From an uncultured Flavobacteriaceae bacterium (lineage in GTDB: Bacteria; Bacteroidota; Bacteroidia; Flavobacteriales; Flavobacteriaceae), in contig CANLRK010000005.1 of NCBI GenBank assembly GCA_947493535.1, forward strand, positions 1 to 64,000: 64,000 bases of DNA, written 5' to 3'. The position numbers were made by a program, and so were the translations under genes. Under the pieces are notes generated by a model. The model was not told where the DNA came from and searched no databases. It saw only the letters and a program-made list of their open reading frames with translations. Every line of letters begins with the position of its first letter. The first letter of the stretch is position 1. Of the stretch, positions 51,823 through 61,305 are shown piece after piece.

Positions 51823-52815
51823 TTAATCTTTATCTAATTTATATTTTGATAAATCCATTCCGAAAGTTAGGTTTTTTTGTGCCACTAACTCATCTAATTC
51901 AGTTAATGATTTTTTACCGAAGTTACGGAACTTCATTAAATCGTTTTTATTAAACGATACTAAGTCTCCTAAAGTATCTACTTCTGCAGCTTTTAAACAG
52001 TTTAAAGCACGTACTGAAAGATCCATATCTACAAGCTTAGTTTTAAGCAATTGTCTCATATGTAATGATTCCTCATCATATGTTTCTGTTTGTGCAATTT
52101 CATCAGCCTCTAAAGTAATACGCTCATCAGAGAATAACATAAAGTGGTGAATCAATATTCTTGCTGCATCAGTTAATGCATCTTTAGGATGTATAGAACC
52201 ATCTGTTTGAATTTCAAAAACTAATTTTTCATAATCAGTTTTTTGCTCAACACGATAGTTTTCTATTTTATATAATACATTCTTAATTGGAGTATAGATA
52301 GAATCTACAAAGATAGTTCCTAATGGCGCATTAGCTTTTTTATTTTCTTCTGCAGGAACATACCCTCTACCTTTTTCGATAGTGATTTCCATATCAATAC
52401 TAACCTTTGGATCTAAGTTACAGATAACTAAATCTGCATTTAACACTTGAAATCCTGAGATGAATTTTTGAAAATCACCAGCAGTAATTTGCTTTTTACC
52501 CGATAAAGAAATAGAAACTGTTTCATTATCTACATCTTCAATTTGTTGCTTAAAACGTACTTGTTTTAAATTTAAGATAATTTCAGTAACATCTTCTACA
52601 ACTCCAGAAATAGTAGAAAATTCATGCTCTACTCCCTCAATACGAGTTGAAGTAATTGCAAATCCTTCCAAAGAAGATAATAACACTCTTCTAAGAGCAT
52701 TACCTACAGTTAATCCATAACCAGGTTCTAATGGTCTGAACTCGAATTTACCTTCGAACTCAGAAGAATTGATCATGATAACTTTATCAGGTTTTTGAAA
52801 ATTTAATATTGCCAT
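51823..52815 (-). CDS. rpoA: DNA-directed RNA polymerase subunit alpha
   Basis: The alpha subunit nucleates RNA polymerase assembly. The 330-residue protein has the N-terminal dimerisation domain (about 1-230; [25 protein letters not shown]) and the C-terminal helix-hairpin-helix domain (about 255-325; [39 protein letters not shown]) that contacts activators and upstream DNA. It lies between rpsD (20-nt gap) and rplQ, the usual alpha-operon order. Confidence 0.98.
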   Translation of the reverse strand: MAILNFQKPDKVIMINSSEFEGKFEFRPLEPGYGLTVGNALRRVLLSSLEGFAITSTRIEGVEHEFSTISGVVEDVTEIILNLKQVRFKQQIEDVDNETVSISLSGKKQITAGDFQKFISGFQVLNADLVICNLDPKVSIDMEITIEKGRGYVPAEENKKANAPLGTIFVDSIYTPIKNVLYKIENYRVEQKTDYEKLVFEIQTDGSIHPKDALTDAARILIHHFMLFSDERITLEADEIAQTETYDEESLHMRQLLKTKLVDMDLSVRALNCLKAAEVDTLGDLVSFNKNDLMKFRNFGKKSLTELDELVAQKNLTFGMDLSKYKLDKD

Positions 52816-52835
52816 TTATAAGATGTTAACAGTTA

Positions 52836-53441
52836 TTATTTAGAGTACAATTCAACTATCAATTGCTCTTTAATGTTTTCAGGAATTTGTAAACGTACTG
52901 GTACAGCAACAAATGTTCCTTCTTTTGTTGATGGATTCCATGTAATCCACTCGTAAACATTGCTTGAGTTTGCTAAAGAGTTTTCAATAGCTGTTAATGA
53001 TTTTGATTTTTCTCTTACTCCAACAACATCACCTGCTTTTAATGAGTAAGAAGGTATATTTACGATTTCTCCATTAACAGTAATATGTCTGTGAGAAACT
53101 AATTGACGTGCTCCGCTTCTAGAAGGAGAAATCCCCATTCTATACACTACGTTATCTAATCTAGATTCACATAATTGTAATAAAACCTCACCAGTAATAC
53201 CTGTATCAGCTGATGCTTTTTTAAATAAGTTACGGAATTGACGCTCTAATATACCGTATGTATATTTAGCCTTTTGTTTTTCAGCTAACTGGATTGCGTA
53301 TTCAGATTTTTTACCTCTTCTACGATTGTTACCGTGCTGACCTGGAGGATAGTTTCTTTTCTCAAAAGATTTATCATCTCCAAAAATTGCTTCACCAAAT
53401 TTACGAGCAATTTTAGTTTTAGGACCTGTGTATCTTGCCAT
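52836..53441 (-). CDS. rpsD: 30S ribosomal protein S4
   Basis: S4 starts assembly of the 30S body and in many bacteria represses its own operon. The 201-residue protein has the N-terminal helical part ([21 protein letters not shown]) and the S4 RNA-binding domain (about 92-155; [43 protein letters not shown]). No zinc cysteines are present in the N-terminus. A 144-nt structured gap before it (53442-53585) may be its control leader. Confidence 0.98.
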   Translation of the reverse strand: MARYTGPKTKIARKFGEAIFGDDKSFEKRNYPPGQHGNNRRRGKKSEYAIQLAEKQKAKYTYGILERQFRNLFKKASADTGITGEVLLQLCESRLDNVVYRMGISPSRSGARQLVSHRHITVNGEIVNIPSYSLKAGDVVGVREKSKSLTAIENSLANSSNVYEWITWNPSTKEGTFVAVPVRLQIPENIKEQLIVELYSK

Positions 53442-53585
53442 TTTTAAATTATTAAGAGAGGGATTATGAATTAAGGCTTAAAAATATCCTTCGATAATCG
53501 TGTTATCCTCTCAGTGATTATTAATTAAAATATAAAAGAACAGAAACATAGTTAATACCATGTTTCTGTTTTACTATTAAAGTTA
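53442..53585 (-). promoter_or_regulatory. structured leader before rpsD (S4-leader candidate)
   Basis: This 144-nt gap in an otherwise tight cluster has two foldable parts. On the minus strand a perfect 11-bp hairpin (arms at 53560-53570 and 53539-53549, AACAGAAACAT) lies just after rpsK. Then GAGAGGAT (53512-53505) can pair with ATCCCTCTC (53464-53456), with one bulge, enclosing about 40 nt, just before the rpsD start. S4 autoregulation through an mRNA structure is well known, and S4 leaders have been proposed for Bacteroidota; whether this matches them is untested. Confidence 0.5.
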
Positions 53586-53975
53586 TTAAACTCTTCTTCG
53601 TTTAGGAGGTCTACAACCATTATGAGCTGTAGGTGTTACATCAATAATTTCAGTAACATCAATTCCTGAATTATGAATTGAACGGATAGCAGACTCACGT
53701 CCGTTACCTGGTCCTTTCACATATACCTTAACTTTTCTTAAACCTGCTTCATGAGCAACTTTAGATGCATCTTCGGCAGCAGTTTGAGCTGCGTAAGGAG
53801 TATTCTTTTTAGAACCTCTAAAACCCATTTTACCAGCAGAAGACCAAGCTATTACATCTCCTTTTTTATTAGTTAAAGAGATGATAATATTGTTAAATGA
53901 TGATGATACGTGAGCTTCACCTACCGCCTCAACAACAACTTTTCTTTTTTTAGCACTTTTTGTTGACTTTGCCAT
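53586..53975 (-). CDS. rpsK: 30S ribosomal protein S11
   Basis: S11 sits on the 30S platform near the mRNA exit. The 129-residue product has [41 protein letters not shown] and the universally conserved C-terminal [11 protein letters not shown]. It follows rpsM by 5 nt and is followed by the structured rpsD leader. Confidence 0.98.
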   Translation of the reverse strand: MAKSTKSAKKRKVVVEAVGEAHVSSSFNNIIISLTNKKGDVIAWSSAGKMGFRGSKKNTPYAAQTAAEDASKVAHEAGLRKVKVYVKGPGNGRESAIRSIHNSGIDVTEIIDVTPTAHNGCRPPKRRRV

Positions 53976-53980
53976 GATTA

Positions 53981-54349
53981 TTATGCTTTTTTCTTGTTAG
54001 CTACTGTTTTTCTTCTACCTTTTCTGGTTCTAGAGTTATTCTTAGTTCGTTGCCCTCTTAATGGTAAACCAACTCTATGACGAATACCTCTGTTACAACC
54101 GATATCCATTAAACGTTTAATGTTTAATTGTACTTCGGTACGTAATTCACCTTCAATTGTGTACGCTCCAATAGCTTCACGAACTTTACCGATTTCTTCG
54201 TCAGTCCAGTCTGAAACTTTTGTATCTTCACTTACTCCCGCCTTTGCTAAAGCTTCCTTAGCTCTAGACGAACCTACACCAAAAATGTAAGTTAATGCGA
54301 CTACACCCCTTTTATGTTTTGGGATATCAACACCTGCAATTCTAGCCAT
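53981..54349 (-). CDS. rpsM: 30S ribosomal protein S13
   Basis: S13 contacts the 50S subunit and P-site tRNA from the 30S head. The 122-residue product shows [50 protein letters not shown] and a basic C-terminus ending KKA. Its ATG overlaps the rpmJ stop by one base (TAATG), so the two are translationally coupled. Confidence 0.98.
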   Translation of the reverse strand: MARIAGVDIPKHKRGVVALTYIFGVGSSRAKEALAKAGVSEDTKVSDWTDEEIGKVREAIGAYTIEGELRTEVQLNIKRLMDIGCNRGIRHRVGLPLRGQRTKNNSRTRKGRRKTVANKKKA

Positions 54350-54465
54350 TACCCTTGTCTTTGTTTAAATCTAGGATTCTTTTTATTAATAACGTACAAT
54401 CTACCTTTACGACGTACGATTTTGCACTCTGCACTTCTTTTTTTAACTGATGCTCTTACTTTCAT
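54349..54465 (-). CDS. rpmJ: 50S ribosomal protein L36, zinc-less form
   Basis: A 38-residue frame from ATG at 54465 to TAA at 54349 encodes [15 protein letters not shown], then [16 protein letters not shown], ending RFKQRQG. This is L36. The zinc-binding Cys and His of the C+ form are replaced (only one Cys is left), as is usual in Bacteroidota. It lies between infA and rpsM and is headed by its own promoter and a hairpin leader. Confidence 0.95.
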   Translation of the reverse strand: MKVRASVKKRSAECKIVRRKGRLYVINKKNPRFKQRQG

Positions 54466-54481
54466 CTTTTATTGTTTATTT

Positions 54482-54510
54482 ATGAAAGCGGCAAAAACTA
54501 CCGCTTTCAT
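54482..54510 (-). promoter_or_regulatory. hairpin in the rpmJ leader
   Basis: ATGAAAGCGG and CCGCTTTCAT form a perfect 10-bp stem with a 9-nt loop. It lies in the presumed 5' leader of the rpmJ transcript, 17 nt before the ATG, and lacks a following T-run, so it looks regulatory or protective rather than a terminator. Confidence 0.55.
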
Positions 54511-54543
54511 TGTTTCGTAACAATCTTTTAATTTTACGAGAAT

Positions 54544-54552
54544 GCAAAACTA
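54544..54552 (-). promoter_or_regulatory. internal promoter of alpha operon (-7 box)
   Basis: The minus strand reads TAGTTTTGC, an exact TAnnTTTG match, inside the 128-nt infA-rpmJ gap. It gives rpmJ-rpsM-rpsK-rpsD-rpoA-rplQ a transcript of their own with a leader of about 75 nt. Confidence 0.6.
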
Positions 54553-54593
54553 AATAATTGTTAGATATATTAATAATTTTTTATAAATTATTT

Positions 54594-54809
54594 TTAATAT
54601 CTATATGTAATTCTTGCTTTAGTTAAGTCATACGGACTCATTTCAAGCTTAACTTTATCACCTGGCAACAACTTGATGTAATGCATACGCATTTTACCTG
54701 ATATGTGTGCTGTTACTATATGACCGTTTTCTAACTCTACACGAAACATTGCATTTGACAATGCTTCAATAATACTACCGTCTTGCTCTATTGCTTGTTG
54801 TTTTGCCAT
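54594..54809 (-). CDS. infA: translation initiation factor IF-1
   Basis: IF-1 binds the ribosomal A site during initiation. The 71-residue S1-like OB-fold protein reads [46 protein letters not shown] and ends ARITYRY, as expected. It starts 2 nt after the secY stop. A 128-nt gap with a promoter separates it from rpmJ. Confidence 0.97.
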   Translation of the reverse strand: MAKQQAIEQDGSIIEALSNAMFRVELENGHIVTAHISGKMRMHYIKLLPGDKVKLEMSPYDLTKARITYRY

Positions 54810-54811
54810 AG

Positions 54812-56158
54812 TTATGCTACTGCTTTTCTGTTTTTACCAGTTTCCATTAATCCGTCATAATGCTTATTTAACAAGTACGAATTAACTTGCTGCATTGTAT
54901 CCATTGCTACACCTACCAAAATTAGTAATGATGTACCTCCGTAAAACAATGCCCAACCTTGCTGAATATTCATTAATTTAATAACGATTGCAGGGAACAC
55001 TGCGATAGCTGCTAAAAATATAGATCCTGGTAATGTAATTTGAGACATTATTTTATCTAAATAATCAGCGGTTTCTGTCCCTGGTTTAATACCAGGAATA
55101 AATCCGTTACTTCGCTTTAAATCCTCTGCCATTTTATTAGTAGGAACTGTTATTGCTGTATAGAAATATGTAAAGATGATAATTAATAGTGCAAACACCA
55201 CATTATACCAAAATCCAAACATATTTGTAAATTCAGTTTTCAGAAATTGTGCAAATGCTCCTTCACCAAAAGCCTCACCTACAACCGCAGGTACAAACAT
55301 AATAGCTTGAGCAAATATAATTGGCATTACCCCTGAAGCATTAAGCTTTAAAGGTAAAAACTGACGAGCACCCTCTTCGTATCCACCAACAGCAGAACGT
55401 CGAGCATACTGTACTGGTACCTGCCTTACCGCCAACACCAACATAATAGAAAGCATAATAATTACCAACCATACAATTACTTCAATCAAAATCATGATTG
55501 CACCTCCATTAGAGGCATCACCAGAAAATCTTGAAGCAACTTCTTGCATAAATGAAGCTGGCAAACTAGCAATAATCCCTACCATAATAAGTAAAGATAT
55601 ACCATTACCAATTCCTTTGTCAGTAATTTTTTCTCCTAACCACATTGCAAATACACAACCGGTAACTAAGATAACTATAGAAGAAACCCAAAACATTCCA
55701 CCTCTACCAAAAACGAAAGCTGTTTCAGGCACACCTAAACTTGGTAAACTACCTAAATAAAATGGAGCTTGAACAATACAAATTAAAATGGTTAACCATC
55801 TTGTAATTTGCGTAATTTTCTTTTGCCCACTAGCACCTTCTTTTTGTAATTTTTGAAGATATGGAATAGCTATTGTCATTAATTGCACAACAATAGAAGC
55901 AGAAATGTAAGGCATTATTCCTAAAGCAAATACTGATGCTTTAGATAAAGCCCCTCCAGTAAATGCATTAATTAAAGATAAAAAACCTCCGTCGTCAAAC
56001 TTATCGCTTAAACCTGTTAATTGACTTACATCTATACCTGGTAAAACAATTTGCGCACCAAATCTATAAGCTAATAATAAACTTAAAGTTATAAGAATTT
56101 TATTTCTTAACTCTTCAATTTGCCAAACTCCTTGTATTGATTCTATAATTTTCTTCAT
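54812..56158 (-). CDS. secY: preprotein translocase subunit SecY
   Basis: SecY forms the protein-conducting channel of the inner membrane. The 448-residue protein has ten membrane helices, the plug region near residue 60, the motif [36 protein letters not shown] in the fifth cytoplasmic region, and [22 protein letters not shown]. It lies between rplO (9-nt gap) and infA, the normal spc order. Confidence 0.98.
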   Translation of the reverse strand: MKKIIESIQGVWQIEELRNKILITLSLLLAYRFGAQIVLPGIDVSQLTGLSDKFDDGGFLSLINAFTGGALSKASVFALGIMPYISASIVVQLMTIAIPYLQKLQKEGASGQKKITQITRWLTILICIVQAPFYLGSLPSLGVPETAFVFGRGGMFWVSSIVILVTGCVFAMWLGEKITDKGIGNGISLLIMVGIIASLPASFMQEVASRFSGDASNGGAIMILIEVIVWLVIIMLSIMLVLAVRQVPVQYARRSAVGGYEEGARQFLPLKLNASGVMPIIFAQAIMFVPAVVGEAFGEGAFAQFLKTEFTNMFGFWYNVVFALLIIIFTYFYTAITVPTNKMAEDLKRSNGFIPGIKPGTETADYLDKIMSQITLPGSIFLAAIAVFPAIVIKLMNIQQGWALFYGGTSLLILVGVAMDTMQQVNSYLLNKHYDGLMETGKNRKAVA

Positions 56159-56167
56159 GAAATTTTC

Positions 56168-56620
56168 TTATAAAGTCACAGTACTTCCTCCAGCAGCTTC
56201 AATAGCAGCTTTTGCCGAAGCAGTAAACTTATGAACAGAAATTGTTAATTTAGCTTTTAACTCACCTCTACCTAAAATTTTTACTAGGTCGTTTTTACCA
56301 ACTACTCCGTTAGCAACCAACACCTCTAAATCTACAGTATCAGTAATTTTTCCAGCATCTACCAACTGTTGTAAAGTATCTAAGTTTACCCCTGCATACT
56401 CTACACGATTGATGTTTGTGAAACCAAACTTAGGAACACGACGTTGTAAAGGCATTTGACCTCCTTCAAAACCTATTTTTCTAGAATACCCAGAACGTGA
56501 TTTTGCTCCTTTATGTCCTCTAGCTGCAGTACCACCTTTTCCAGATCCTTGACCTCTACCAAGTCTCTTAGCGTTATTTTTTACTGAACCTTCGGCTGGT
56601 TTTAAATTACTTAAATCCAT
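56168..56620 (-). CDS. rplO: 50S ribosomal protein L15
   Basis: L15 is a late-assembling 50S protein. The 150-residue product has the flexible N-terminus with [18 protein letters not shown] and [23 protein letters not shown], then the folded C-terminal half with [18 protein letters not shown]. rpmD lies upstream (16-nt gap) and secY downstream. Confidence 0.98.
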   Translation of the reverse strand: MDLSNLKPAEGSVKNNAKRLGRGQGSGKGGTAARGHKGAKSRSGYSRKIGFEGGQMPLQRRVPKFGFTNINRVEYAGVNLDTLQQLVDAGKITDTVDLEVLVANGVVGKNDLVKILGRGELKAKLTISVHKFTASAKAAIEAAGGSTVTL

Positions 56621-56636
56621 TGTTATAACTTTTTAA

Positions 56637-56816
56637 TTAAGCTTCTGTTACAGAAACTAAATGTTGAACTTTGTTTACCATACCAACTATTGCTGGTGTA
56701 GCATCATGCTCTACAGTTTGACTCATTTTTCTAAGACCAAGAGCCTCTAAAGTTCTCTTTTGTCTTACTGGTCTACCGATAGCACTTTTTACTAATGTTA
56801 CTTTAATCTTTGCCAT
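56637..56816 (-). CDS. rpmD: 50S ribosomal protein L30
   Basis: A 59-residue frame from ATG at 56816 to TAA at 56637 reads MAKIKVTLVKSAIGRPVRQK, then RTLEALGLRKMSQTV, and ends VSVTEA, which is L30. It fills the gap between rpsE (11 nt upstream) and rplO, its standard place in the spc cluster. Confidence 0.96.
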   Translation of the reverse strand: MAKIKVTLVKSAIGRPVRQKRTLEALGLRKMSQTVEHDATPAIVGMVNKVQHLVSVTEA

Positions 56817-56827
56817 GTTTACTTTGA

Positions 56828-57352
56828 TTAACCTTTAAACAATTTTTCTAAAGAAATACCACGTTGTTTTGCAACATCTTTAGCATCTCTTAATTGTAAT
56901 AAAGCATCAAAAGTTGCTTTTACAACATTGTGAGGGTTTGATGAACCTTGAGACTTTGATAATACATCATGCACACCAACTGCCTCAAGTACGTGACGCA
57001 TAGCTCCACCCGCAATTACCCCTGTACCAGGAGCTGCCGGAAGAATATTTACTCTCGCACCACCAAACTTACCTTTTTGTTCGTGAGGTAAAGTTCCTTT
57101 AATTAAAGGTATACGCACTAAGTTTTTCTTTGCATCTTCGATAGCTTTTGCAATGGCACTAGCAACATCTTTAGATTTCCCTAAACCATGACCAACTACA
57201 CCATTTTCATCACCAACTACTACAATTGCAGAGAAACCAAATGCTCTACCTCCTTTTGTTACTTTAGTAACACGTTGCACACCTACCAAACGATCTTTTA
57301 AATCAAGACCTGTTGGTTTTACTAGTTCTGCATTTTTATACTTTTGAAACAT
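56828..57352 (-). CDS. rpsE: 30S ribosomal protein S5
   Basis: S5 acts in mRNA unwinding and decoding fidelity. The 174-residue product has the double-stranded-RNA-binding half ([31 protein letters not shown]) and the C-terminal half with [39 protein letters not shown]. It follows rplR by 6 nt. Confidence 0.98.
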   Translation of the reverse strand: MFQKYKNAELVKPTGLDLKDRLVGVQRVTKVTKGGRAFGFSAIVVVGDENGVVGHGLGKSKDVASAIAKAIEDAKKNLVRIPLIKGTLPHEQKGKFGGARVNILPAAPGTGVIAGGAMRHVLEAVGVHDVLSKSQGSSNPHNVVKATFDALLQLRDAKDVAKQRGISLEKLFKG

Positions 57353-57358
57353 AATTTC

Positions 57359-57715
57359 TTAAAATTTTAATCCACCTTCTCTAGCTCCGTCAGCTAATGA
57401 CTTGATTCTACCGTGATATAAAGCACCACCTCTATCAAAAGAAATAGTAGTTACTCCTGCTTTTACAGCTTTTTCAGCAACAGCTTTACCAACTAAAGCG
57501 GCGATTTCAGATTTAGAACCTTTCTCGGCACTAATCTCTTTATCTCTTGAAGAAGCTGCAACAATTGTTTTTCCACTTACATCGTCAATTACTTGCGCGT
57601 AAATTTCTTTGTTACTTCTAAAAACAGACAATCTTGGTCTTTCAGCAGTACCAGAAACAATCTTTCTAATTCTGTTATGAATTCTTGCTCTTCTTGCGTT
57701 TTTTGATAATTTCAT
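57359..57715 (-). CDS. rplR: 50S ribosomal protein L18
   Basis: L18 binds 5S rRNA. The 118-residue product has [37 protein letters not shown] and ends [27 protein letters not shown], matching the family. A 114-nt AT-rich gap separates it from rplF upstream; I see no promoter or strong hairpin there. Confidence 0.98.
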   Translation of the reverse strand: MKLSKNARRARIHNRIRKIVSGTAERPRLSVFRSNKEIYAQVIDDVSGKTIVAASSRDKEISAEKGSKSEIAALVGKAVAEKAVKAGVTTISFDRGGALYHGRIKSLADGAREGGLKF

Positions 57716-57829
57716 TTGTTAATTTTTATCATTTTTAACAGACTTATAAAACGTATAACACCTAATAACTATTAAAATTTAACGTAAAAAATAATTATTA
57801 GCTTATTTATTTTATAAAGCCTAAAAATA

Positions 57830-58372
57830 TTAAGCCGATTTACCAGCTTTTCTTCTTAACACCTCTCCAACAAACTTAACTCCTTTACCTTTATAAGGCT
57901 CTGGCTTACGGTAAGAACGAATTTTTGCCGCTACTTGACCTACTAATTGCTTGTCAGCAGATGTTAATTTAATAATTGGATTTTTACCTTTTTCAGATAC
58001 GGTTTCCACTTTTACCTCAGGAGCAATGTCCATAACGATATTATGAGAAAACCCTAAAGCTATATCAAGAACATTACCTTGATTACTAGCTCTATACCCT
58101 ACTCCTACTAATTCCAATTCTTTTGTAAACCCTTTAGTAACACCCTCAACCATATTAGCAATTAAGGCTCTATACAAACCATGCTTAGCTCTATGATCTT
58201 TTGCATCTGATGGACGCTCTAAAGTTAATACTCCTTCTTCTATAGTCAATGTTACATCTTGAATATCTTGAGTTAATTCACCCATTTTACCCTTAACTGT
58301 AACTTGTCCGTCTTTTACATCAACTGTTACCCCTGCAGGAATTTCAATTGGACTTTTACCTATTCTTGACAT
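57830..58372 (-). CDS. rplF: 50S ribosomal protein L6
   Basis: L6 lies near the factor-binding site of the 50S subunit. The 180-residue product has two similar domains; the conserved parts MSRIGKSPIEIPAGV, HGLYRALIANMVEGVTKGF, LVGVGYRA and the C-terminal IRSYRKPEPYKGKGVKF are present. It follows rpsH by 18 nt. Confidence 0.98.
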   Translation of the reverse strand: MSRIGKSPIEIPAGVTVDVKDGQVTVKGKMGELTQDIQDVTLTIEEGVLTLERPSDAKDHRAKHGLYRALIANMVEGVTKGFTKELELVGVGYRASNQGNVLDIALGFSHNIVMDIAPEVKVETVSEKGKNPIIKLTSADKQLVGQVAAKIRSYRKPEPYKGKGVKFVGEVLRRKAGKSA

Positions 58373-58390
58373 TTTTTCTTGTCTTTAAAA

Positions 58391-58786
58391 TTAGTAAACT
58401 AAACAAAGAACTTCTCCTCCAACATTCTCTCTACGAGCTTGCTTAACTGTCATAACTCCTTTAGAAGTTGATACAATTGCAATTCCAAGACCATTTAAAA
58501 CTCTTGGTAAATCAGAAGAACCAGCATACTTACGTAAACCTGGCTTACTTACTCTTTCTATTTTTCTGATTACAGATTGCTTGTTTTCATCATACTTTAA
58601 AGCAATTTTAATTGTTCCTTGTACTGATGAATCATCAAACTTGTAGCTTAAGATATAACCTTGATCAAATAAGATTTTAGTTATAGCCTTTTTTAAGTTA
58701 GATGCTGGTATCTCAACCACTCTGTGGTTTGCACGTACAGCATTTCTAACTCTTGTTAAATAATCCGCTATTGGATCTGTATACAT
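58391..58786 (-). CDS. rpsH: 30S ribosomal protein S8
   Basis: S8 binds the central domain of 16S rRNA and in E. coli represses the spc operon by binding its mRNA. The 131-residue product reads DPIADYLTRVRNAVRANH near the start and ends STSKGVMTVKQARRENVGGEVLCLVY. A 74-nt gap with a GC-rich hairpin (58812-58835) precedes it. Confidence 0.98.
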   Translation of the reverse strand: MYTDPIADYLTRVRNAVRANHRVVEIPASNLKKAITKILFDQGYILSYKFDDSSVQGTIKIALKYDENKQSVIRKIERVSKPGLRKYAGSSDLPRVLNGLGIAIVSTSKGVMTVKQARRENVGGEVLCLVY

Positions 58787-58811
58787 AATGTACTAATTTG
58801 CGGTTTTGGTT

Positions 58812-58835
58812 TTCGGCGGCAACTCTACCGCCGAA
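58812..58835 (-). promoter_or_regulatory. GC-rich hairpin between rpsN and rpsH
   Basis: TTCGGCGG and CCGCCGAA form a perfect 8-bp stem with an 8-nt loop, extendable by GG/CC outside. It stands out in AT-rich surroundings and has no T-run after it on the coding strand, so it is not a normal terminator. It could be an S8 control site, a processing site or an mRNA-stability element. Confidence 0.5.
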
Positions 58836-58860
58836 CCTTAAACCAATTTATAATATTTTA

Positions 58861-59130
58861 TTACCAGCTTGCTTTTTTAACTCCAGGTATTAATCCTTGG
58901 TTAGCCATTTTTCTAAATGTAACACGAGAAATACCGAATTGACGCATATATCCTTTAGGTCTTCCTGTTAACTTACATCTGTTATGTAAACGCACTGGTG
59001 ATGCATTTTTCGGTAACTTTTGTAATGCCTCATAATCTCCAGCTTCTTTTAAAGCTTTTCTTTTTGCAGCATACTTAGCAACCAATTTTTGTCTTTTGAC
59101 CTCACGGGCCTTCATTGATTCTTTAGCCAT
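58861..59130 (-). CDS. rpsN: 30S ribosomal protein S14, zinc-less form
   Basis: S14 belongs to the 30S head. The 89-residue product is the long C-minus form: one cysteine only ([12 protein letters not shown]), no CxxC pairs, then [27 protein letters not shown]. It lies 3 nt after rplE. Confidence 0.97.
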   Translation of the reverse strand: MAKESMKAREVKRQKLVAKYAAKRKALKEAGDYEALQKLPKNASPVRLHNRCKLTGRPKGYMRQFGISRVTFRKMANQGLIPGVKKASW

Positions 59131-59133
59131 AAC

Positions 59134-59685
59134 TTAGTTCTTTTTAAAAGGTAAACCCAATTGAGTTAACAATGATTTTGCTTCTTTATCAGTATTAGCT
59201 GAAGTTACAAATGTAATATCCATTCCTGAAATTTTATTAACTTTATCAATATTTATTTCAGGGAAAATAATTTGCTCTGTAATTCCTAAATTATAGTTAC
59301 CTCTACCATCAAACCCAGTAGCTTTAATACCACCAAAGTCTCTTACACGTGGTAATGAAGCAGTAACCAATCTATCTAAAAATTCATACATACGCTCTCC
59401 ACGTAATGTAACTTTAGCCCCAATTGGCATTCCTTTACGTAATTTAAACGAAGCAACATCCTTTTTAGAAATTGTAGCTATAGCTTGCTGTCCAGAAATT
59501 TTAGTAATTTCCTCAACAGCGTGATCAATTAATTTTTTATCAGAAACTGCTGCACCAACACCTTTAGAAATAACGATTTTTTCTAATTTAGGCACTTGCA
59601 TTACATTTTTGTAACTGAATTCTTCTGTAAGAGCAGCAACTATTCTGTCCTTATACTCTTTTTTTAATCTTGAAACGTAAGCCAT
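59134..59685 (-). CDS. rplE: 50S ribosomal protein L5
   Basis: L5 binds 5S rRNA and contacts P-site tRNA. The 183-residue product shows [52 protein letters not shown] and [21 protein letters not shown]. It follows rplX by 2 nt. Confidence 0.98.
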   Translation of the reverse strand: MAYVSRLKKEYKDRIVAALTEEFSYKNVMQVPKLEKIVISKGVGAAVSDKKLIDHAVEEITKISGQQAIATISKKDVASFKLRKGMPIGAKVTLRGERMYEFLDRLVTASLPRVRDFGGIKATGFDGRGNYNLGITEQIIFPEINIDKVNKISGMDITFVTSANTDKEAKSLLTQLGLPFKKN

Positions 59686-59687
59686 AA

Positions 59688-59999
59688 CTAAATTACTTCA
59701 TTAGTTTTTTTAGAAATTCTAACCTTATCTTTTCCTTCTCCTTTATATCCTACTCTAGTGGTTTTACCATCAGCAGTCAACAAAGATAAGTTTGAGATTT
59801 GGATTGGAGCTTCTTTTTTAACGATTCCTCCTTGAGGGTTTTGCGCATTAGGCTTCACATGCTTAGAAACCATGTTTACACCTTCTACAATCGCCTTATT
59901 CTTTTCACGAAGAATTTTAGTGATTTTACCTTCTGACCCTTTATGATCTCCAGCAATAACCCTAACTGTATCTCCTGATTTTATCTTTAACTTTGTCAT
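59688..59999 (-). CDS. rplX: 50S ribosomal protein L24
   Basis: L24 starts assembly of the 50S subunit. The 103-residue product contains the KOW motif ([19 protein letters not shown]) and [29 protein letters not shown]. It follows rplN by 12 nt. Confidence 0.98.
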   Translation of the reverse strand: MTKLKIKSGDTVRVIAGDHKGSEGKITKILREKNKAIVEGVNMVSKHVKPNAQNPQGGIVKKEAPIQISNLSLLTADGKTTRVGYKGEGKDKVRISKKTNEVI

Positions 60000-60011
60000 T
60001 TTTCAAATGTA

Positions 60012-60380
60012 TTAAAGCACCTCAGGTGCTAATGATACAATCTTCATAAATCCTTTATCACGAAGTTCTCTAGAAACTGGTCCGAAAACACGTGTTCCAC
60101 GCATCTCTCCAGTAGGGTTTAACAACACACATGCATTATCATCAAAACGGATATATGAACCATCTGGTCTTCTAATTTCCTTTTTAACTCTAATTACAAC
60201 GGCTGTAGACACTTGTCCTTTTTTTACACTACCGTTTGGAGTAACATCTTTAATTGTAACAACAATTTTATCTCCAACAGAAGCATACCTTCTTTTAGTT
60301 CCACCTAGAACACGGATAGTTAATACTTCCTTTGCTCCGGTGTTATCTGCAACTTTAAGTCTTGATTCTTGTTGTACCAT
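60012..60380 (-). CDS. rplN: 50S ribosomal protein L14
   Basis: L14 is the uL14 protein to which the silencing factor RsfS (encoded at 13839 in this window) binds. The 122-residue product has [35 protein letters not shown] and [28 protein letters not shown]. Its start overlaps the rpsQ stop by one base (TAATG), so they are coupled. Confidence 0.98.
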   Translation of the reverse strand: MVQQESRLKVADNTGAKEVLTIRVLGGTKRRYASVGDKIVVTIKDVTPNGSVKKGQVSTAVVIRVKKEIRRPDGSYIRFDDNACVLLNPTGEMRGTRVFGPVSRELRDKGFMKIVSLAPEVL

Positions 60381-60637
60381 TATTTTGCTCTTTCAATTAT
60401 TTCAACTAATCTCCAACATTTAGATTTACTTAAAGGTCTTGTTTCCATGATCTTTACAGTATCTCCAATATTGCAGTCATTTTGCTCATCGTGCGCAACA
60501 TATTTCTTTGTTTTCAACACGAATTTACCGTACATAGGGTGTTTTACTTTCTTCACTTCAGAAACCACAATTGATTTCGTCATTTTGTTACTAGTAACAA
60601 CTCCTATTCTTTCTTTTCTTAAATTTCTTTTTTCCAT
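60380..60637 (-). CDS. rpsQ: 30S ribosomal protein S17
   Basis: S17 is a primary 16S rRNA binder. The 85-residue OB-fold product reads [38 protein letters not shown], and [24 protein letters not shown]. It lies between rpmC and rplN in the usual order. Confidence 0.98.
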   Translation of the reverse strand: MEKRNLRKERIGVVTSNKMTKSIVVSEVKKVKHPMYGKFVLKTKKYVAHDEQNDCNIGDTVKIMETRPLSKSKCWRLVEIIERAK

Positions 60638-60654
60638 CTTTCAGTAGAATACAA

Positions 60655-60846
60655 TTATTGTATTGCTCTTTTAGTTAGCTCTGTTGCAACTCTAGCTACC
60701 GATCTTCTAATTGCACGCAATTGTAACGGATTATCCAATGGTTGGATAGCGTGTGTCATTTGAAGTTCAGCATAACTTTTCTTAAGTTCTTCAAGCTTCC
60801 CTTGAAGTTCAACTGTAGACAGTTCTTTTATCTCTGATTGTTTCAT
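60655..60846 (-). CDS. rpmC: 50S ribosomal protein L29
   Basis: L29 lies at the polypeptide exit. Three ATG codons in a row (60852, 60849, 60846) open the frame; I choose the third because MKQSEIKELSTVELQGKLEE and a 63-residue length fit the family. The rest (DNPLQLRAIRRSVARVATELTKRAI) is conserved. Confidence 0.95.
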   Translation of the reverse strand: MKQSEIKELSTVELQGKLEELKKSYAELQMTHAIQPLDNPLQLRAIRRSVARVATELTKRAIQ

Positions 60847-60866
60847 CATCATCTTAAAATTTACAA

Positions 60867-61286
60867 TTACGCTTGGTAATCTCTTGCTACAATAAACTTA
60901 GTTTTAACAGGAAGTTTTTGAGCTGCTAAACGCAATGCTTCTTTAGCAACATCCATTGGCACTCCACCAACTTCAAAAATTAATCTTCCTGGTCTCACAA
61001 CTGCCGCCCAGTATTCTACCGAACCTTTACCTTTACCCATACGTACTTCAAGAGGCTTTTTTGTAATAGGCTTATCTGGAAATATTTTAATCCAAAGTTG
61101 ACCTTCTCTTTTCATATAACGAGTAGCAGCAATACGTGCAGCTTCAATTTGACGTGCAGTAATAAATTTAGACTCTAGTGATTTAATACCAAACATACCA
61201 TTAGAAAGTTGATGACCTCTACCAGAGTTCCCTTTCATACGGCCTTTTTGTACTTTACGATACTTTGTTCTTTTTGGCTGTAACAT
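60867..61286 (-). CDS. rplP: 50S ribosomal protein L16
   Basis: L16 helps place A-site tRNA. The 139-residue product reads [45 protein letters not shown] and [16 protein letters not shown], all conserved. It follows rpsC by 19 nt. Confidence 0.98.
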   Translation of the reverse strand: MLQPKRTKYRKVQKGRMKGNSGRGHQLSNGMFGIKSLESKFITARQIEAARIAATRYMKREGQLWIKIFPDKPITKKPLEVRMGKGKGSVEYWAAVVRPGRLIFEVGGVPMDVAKEALRLAAQKLPVKTKFIVARDYQA

Positions 61287-61305
61287 CTTGTTTCTTGTCT
61301 TTTAA

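Noticed and set aside
57716-57829. Possible extra gene or promoter in the rplR-rplF gap
   Set aside because: It is plain AT-rich sequence with no frame, hairpin or TAnnTTTG element on the coding strand that I could find.
58812-58835. GC-rich hairpin as a terminator inside the ribosomal cluster
   Set aside because: There is no T-run on the coding strand and essential genes follow directly in the same direction.
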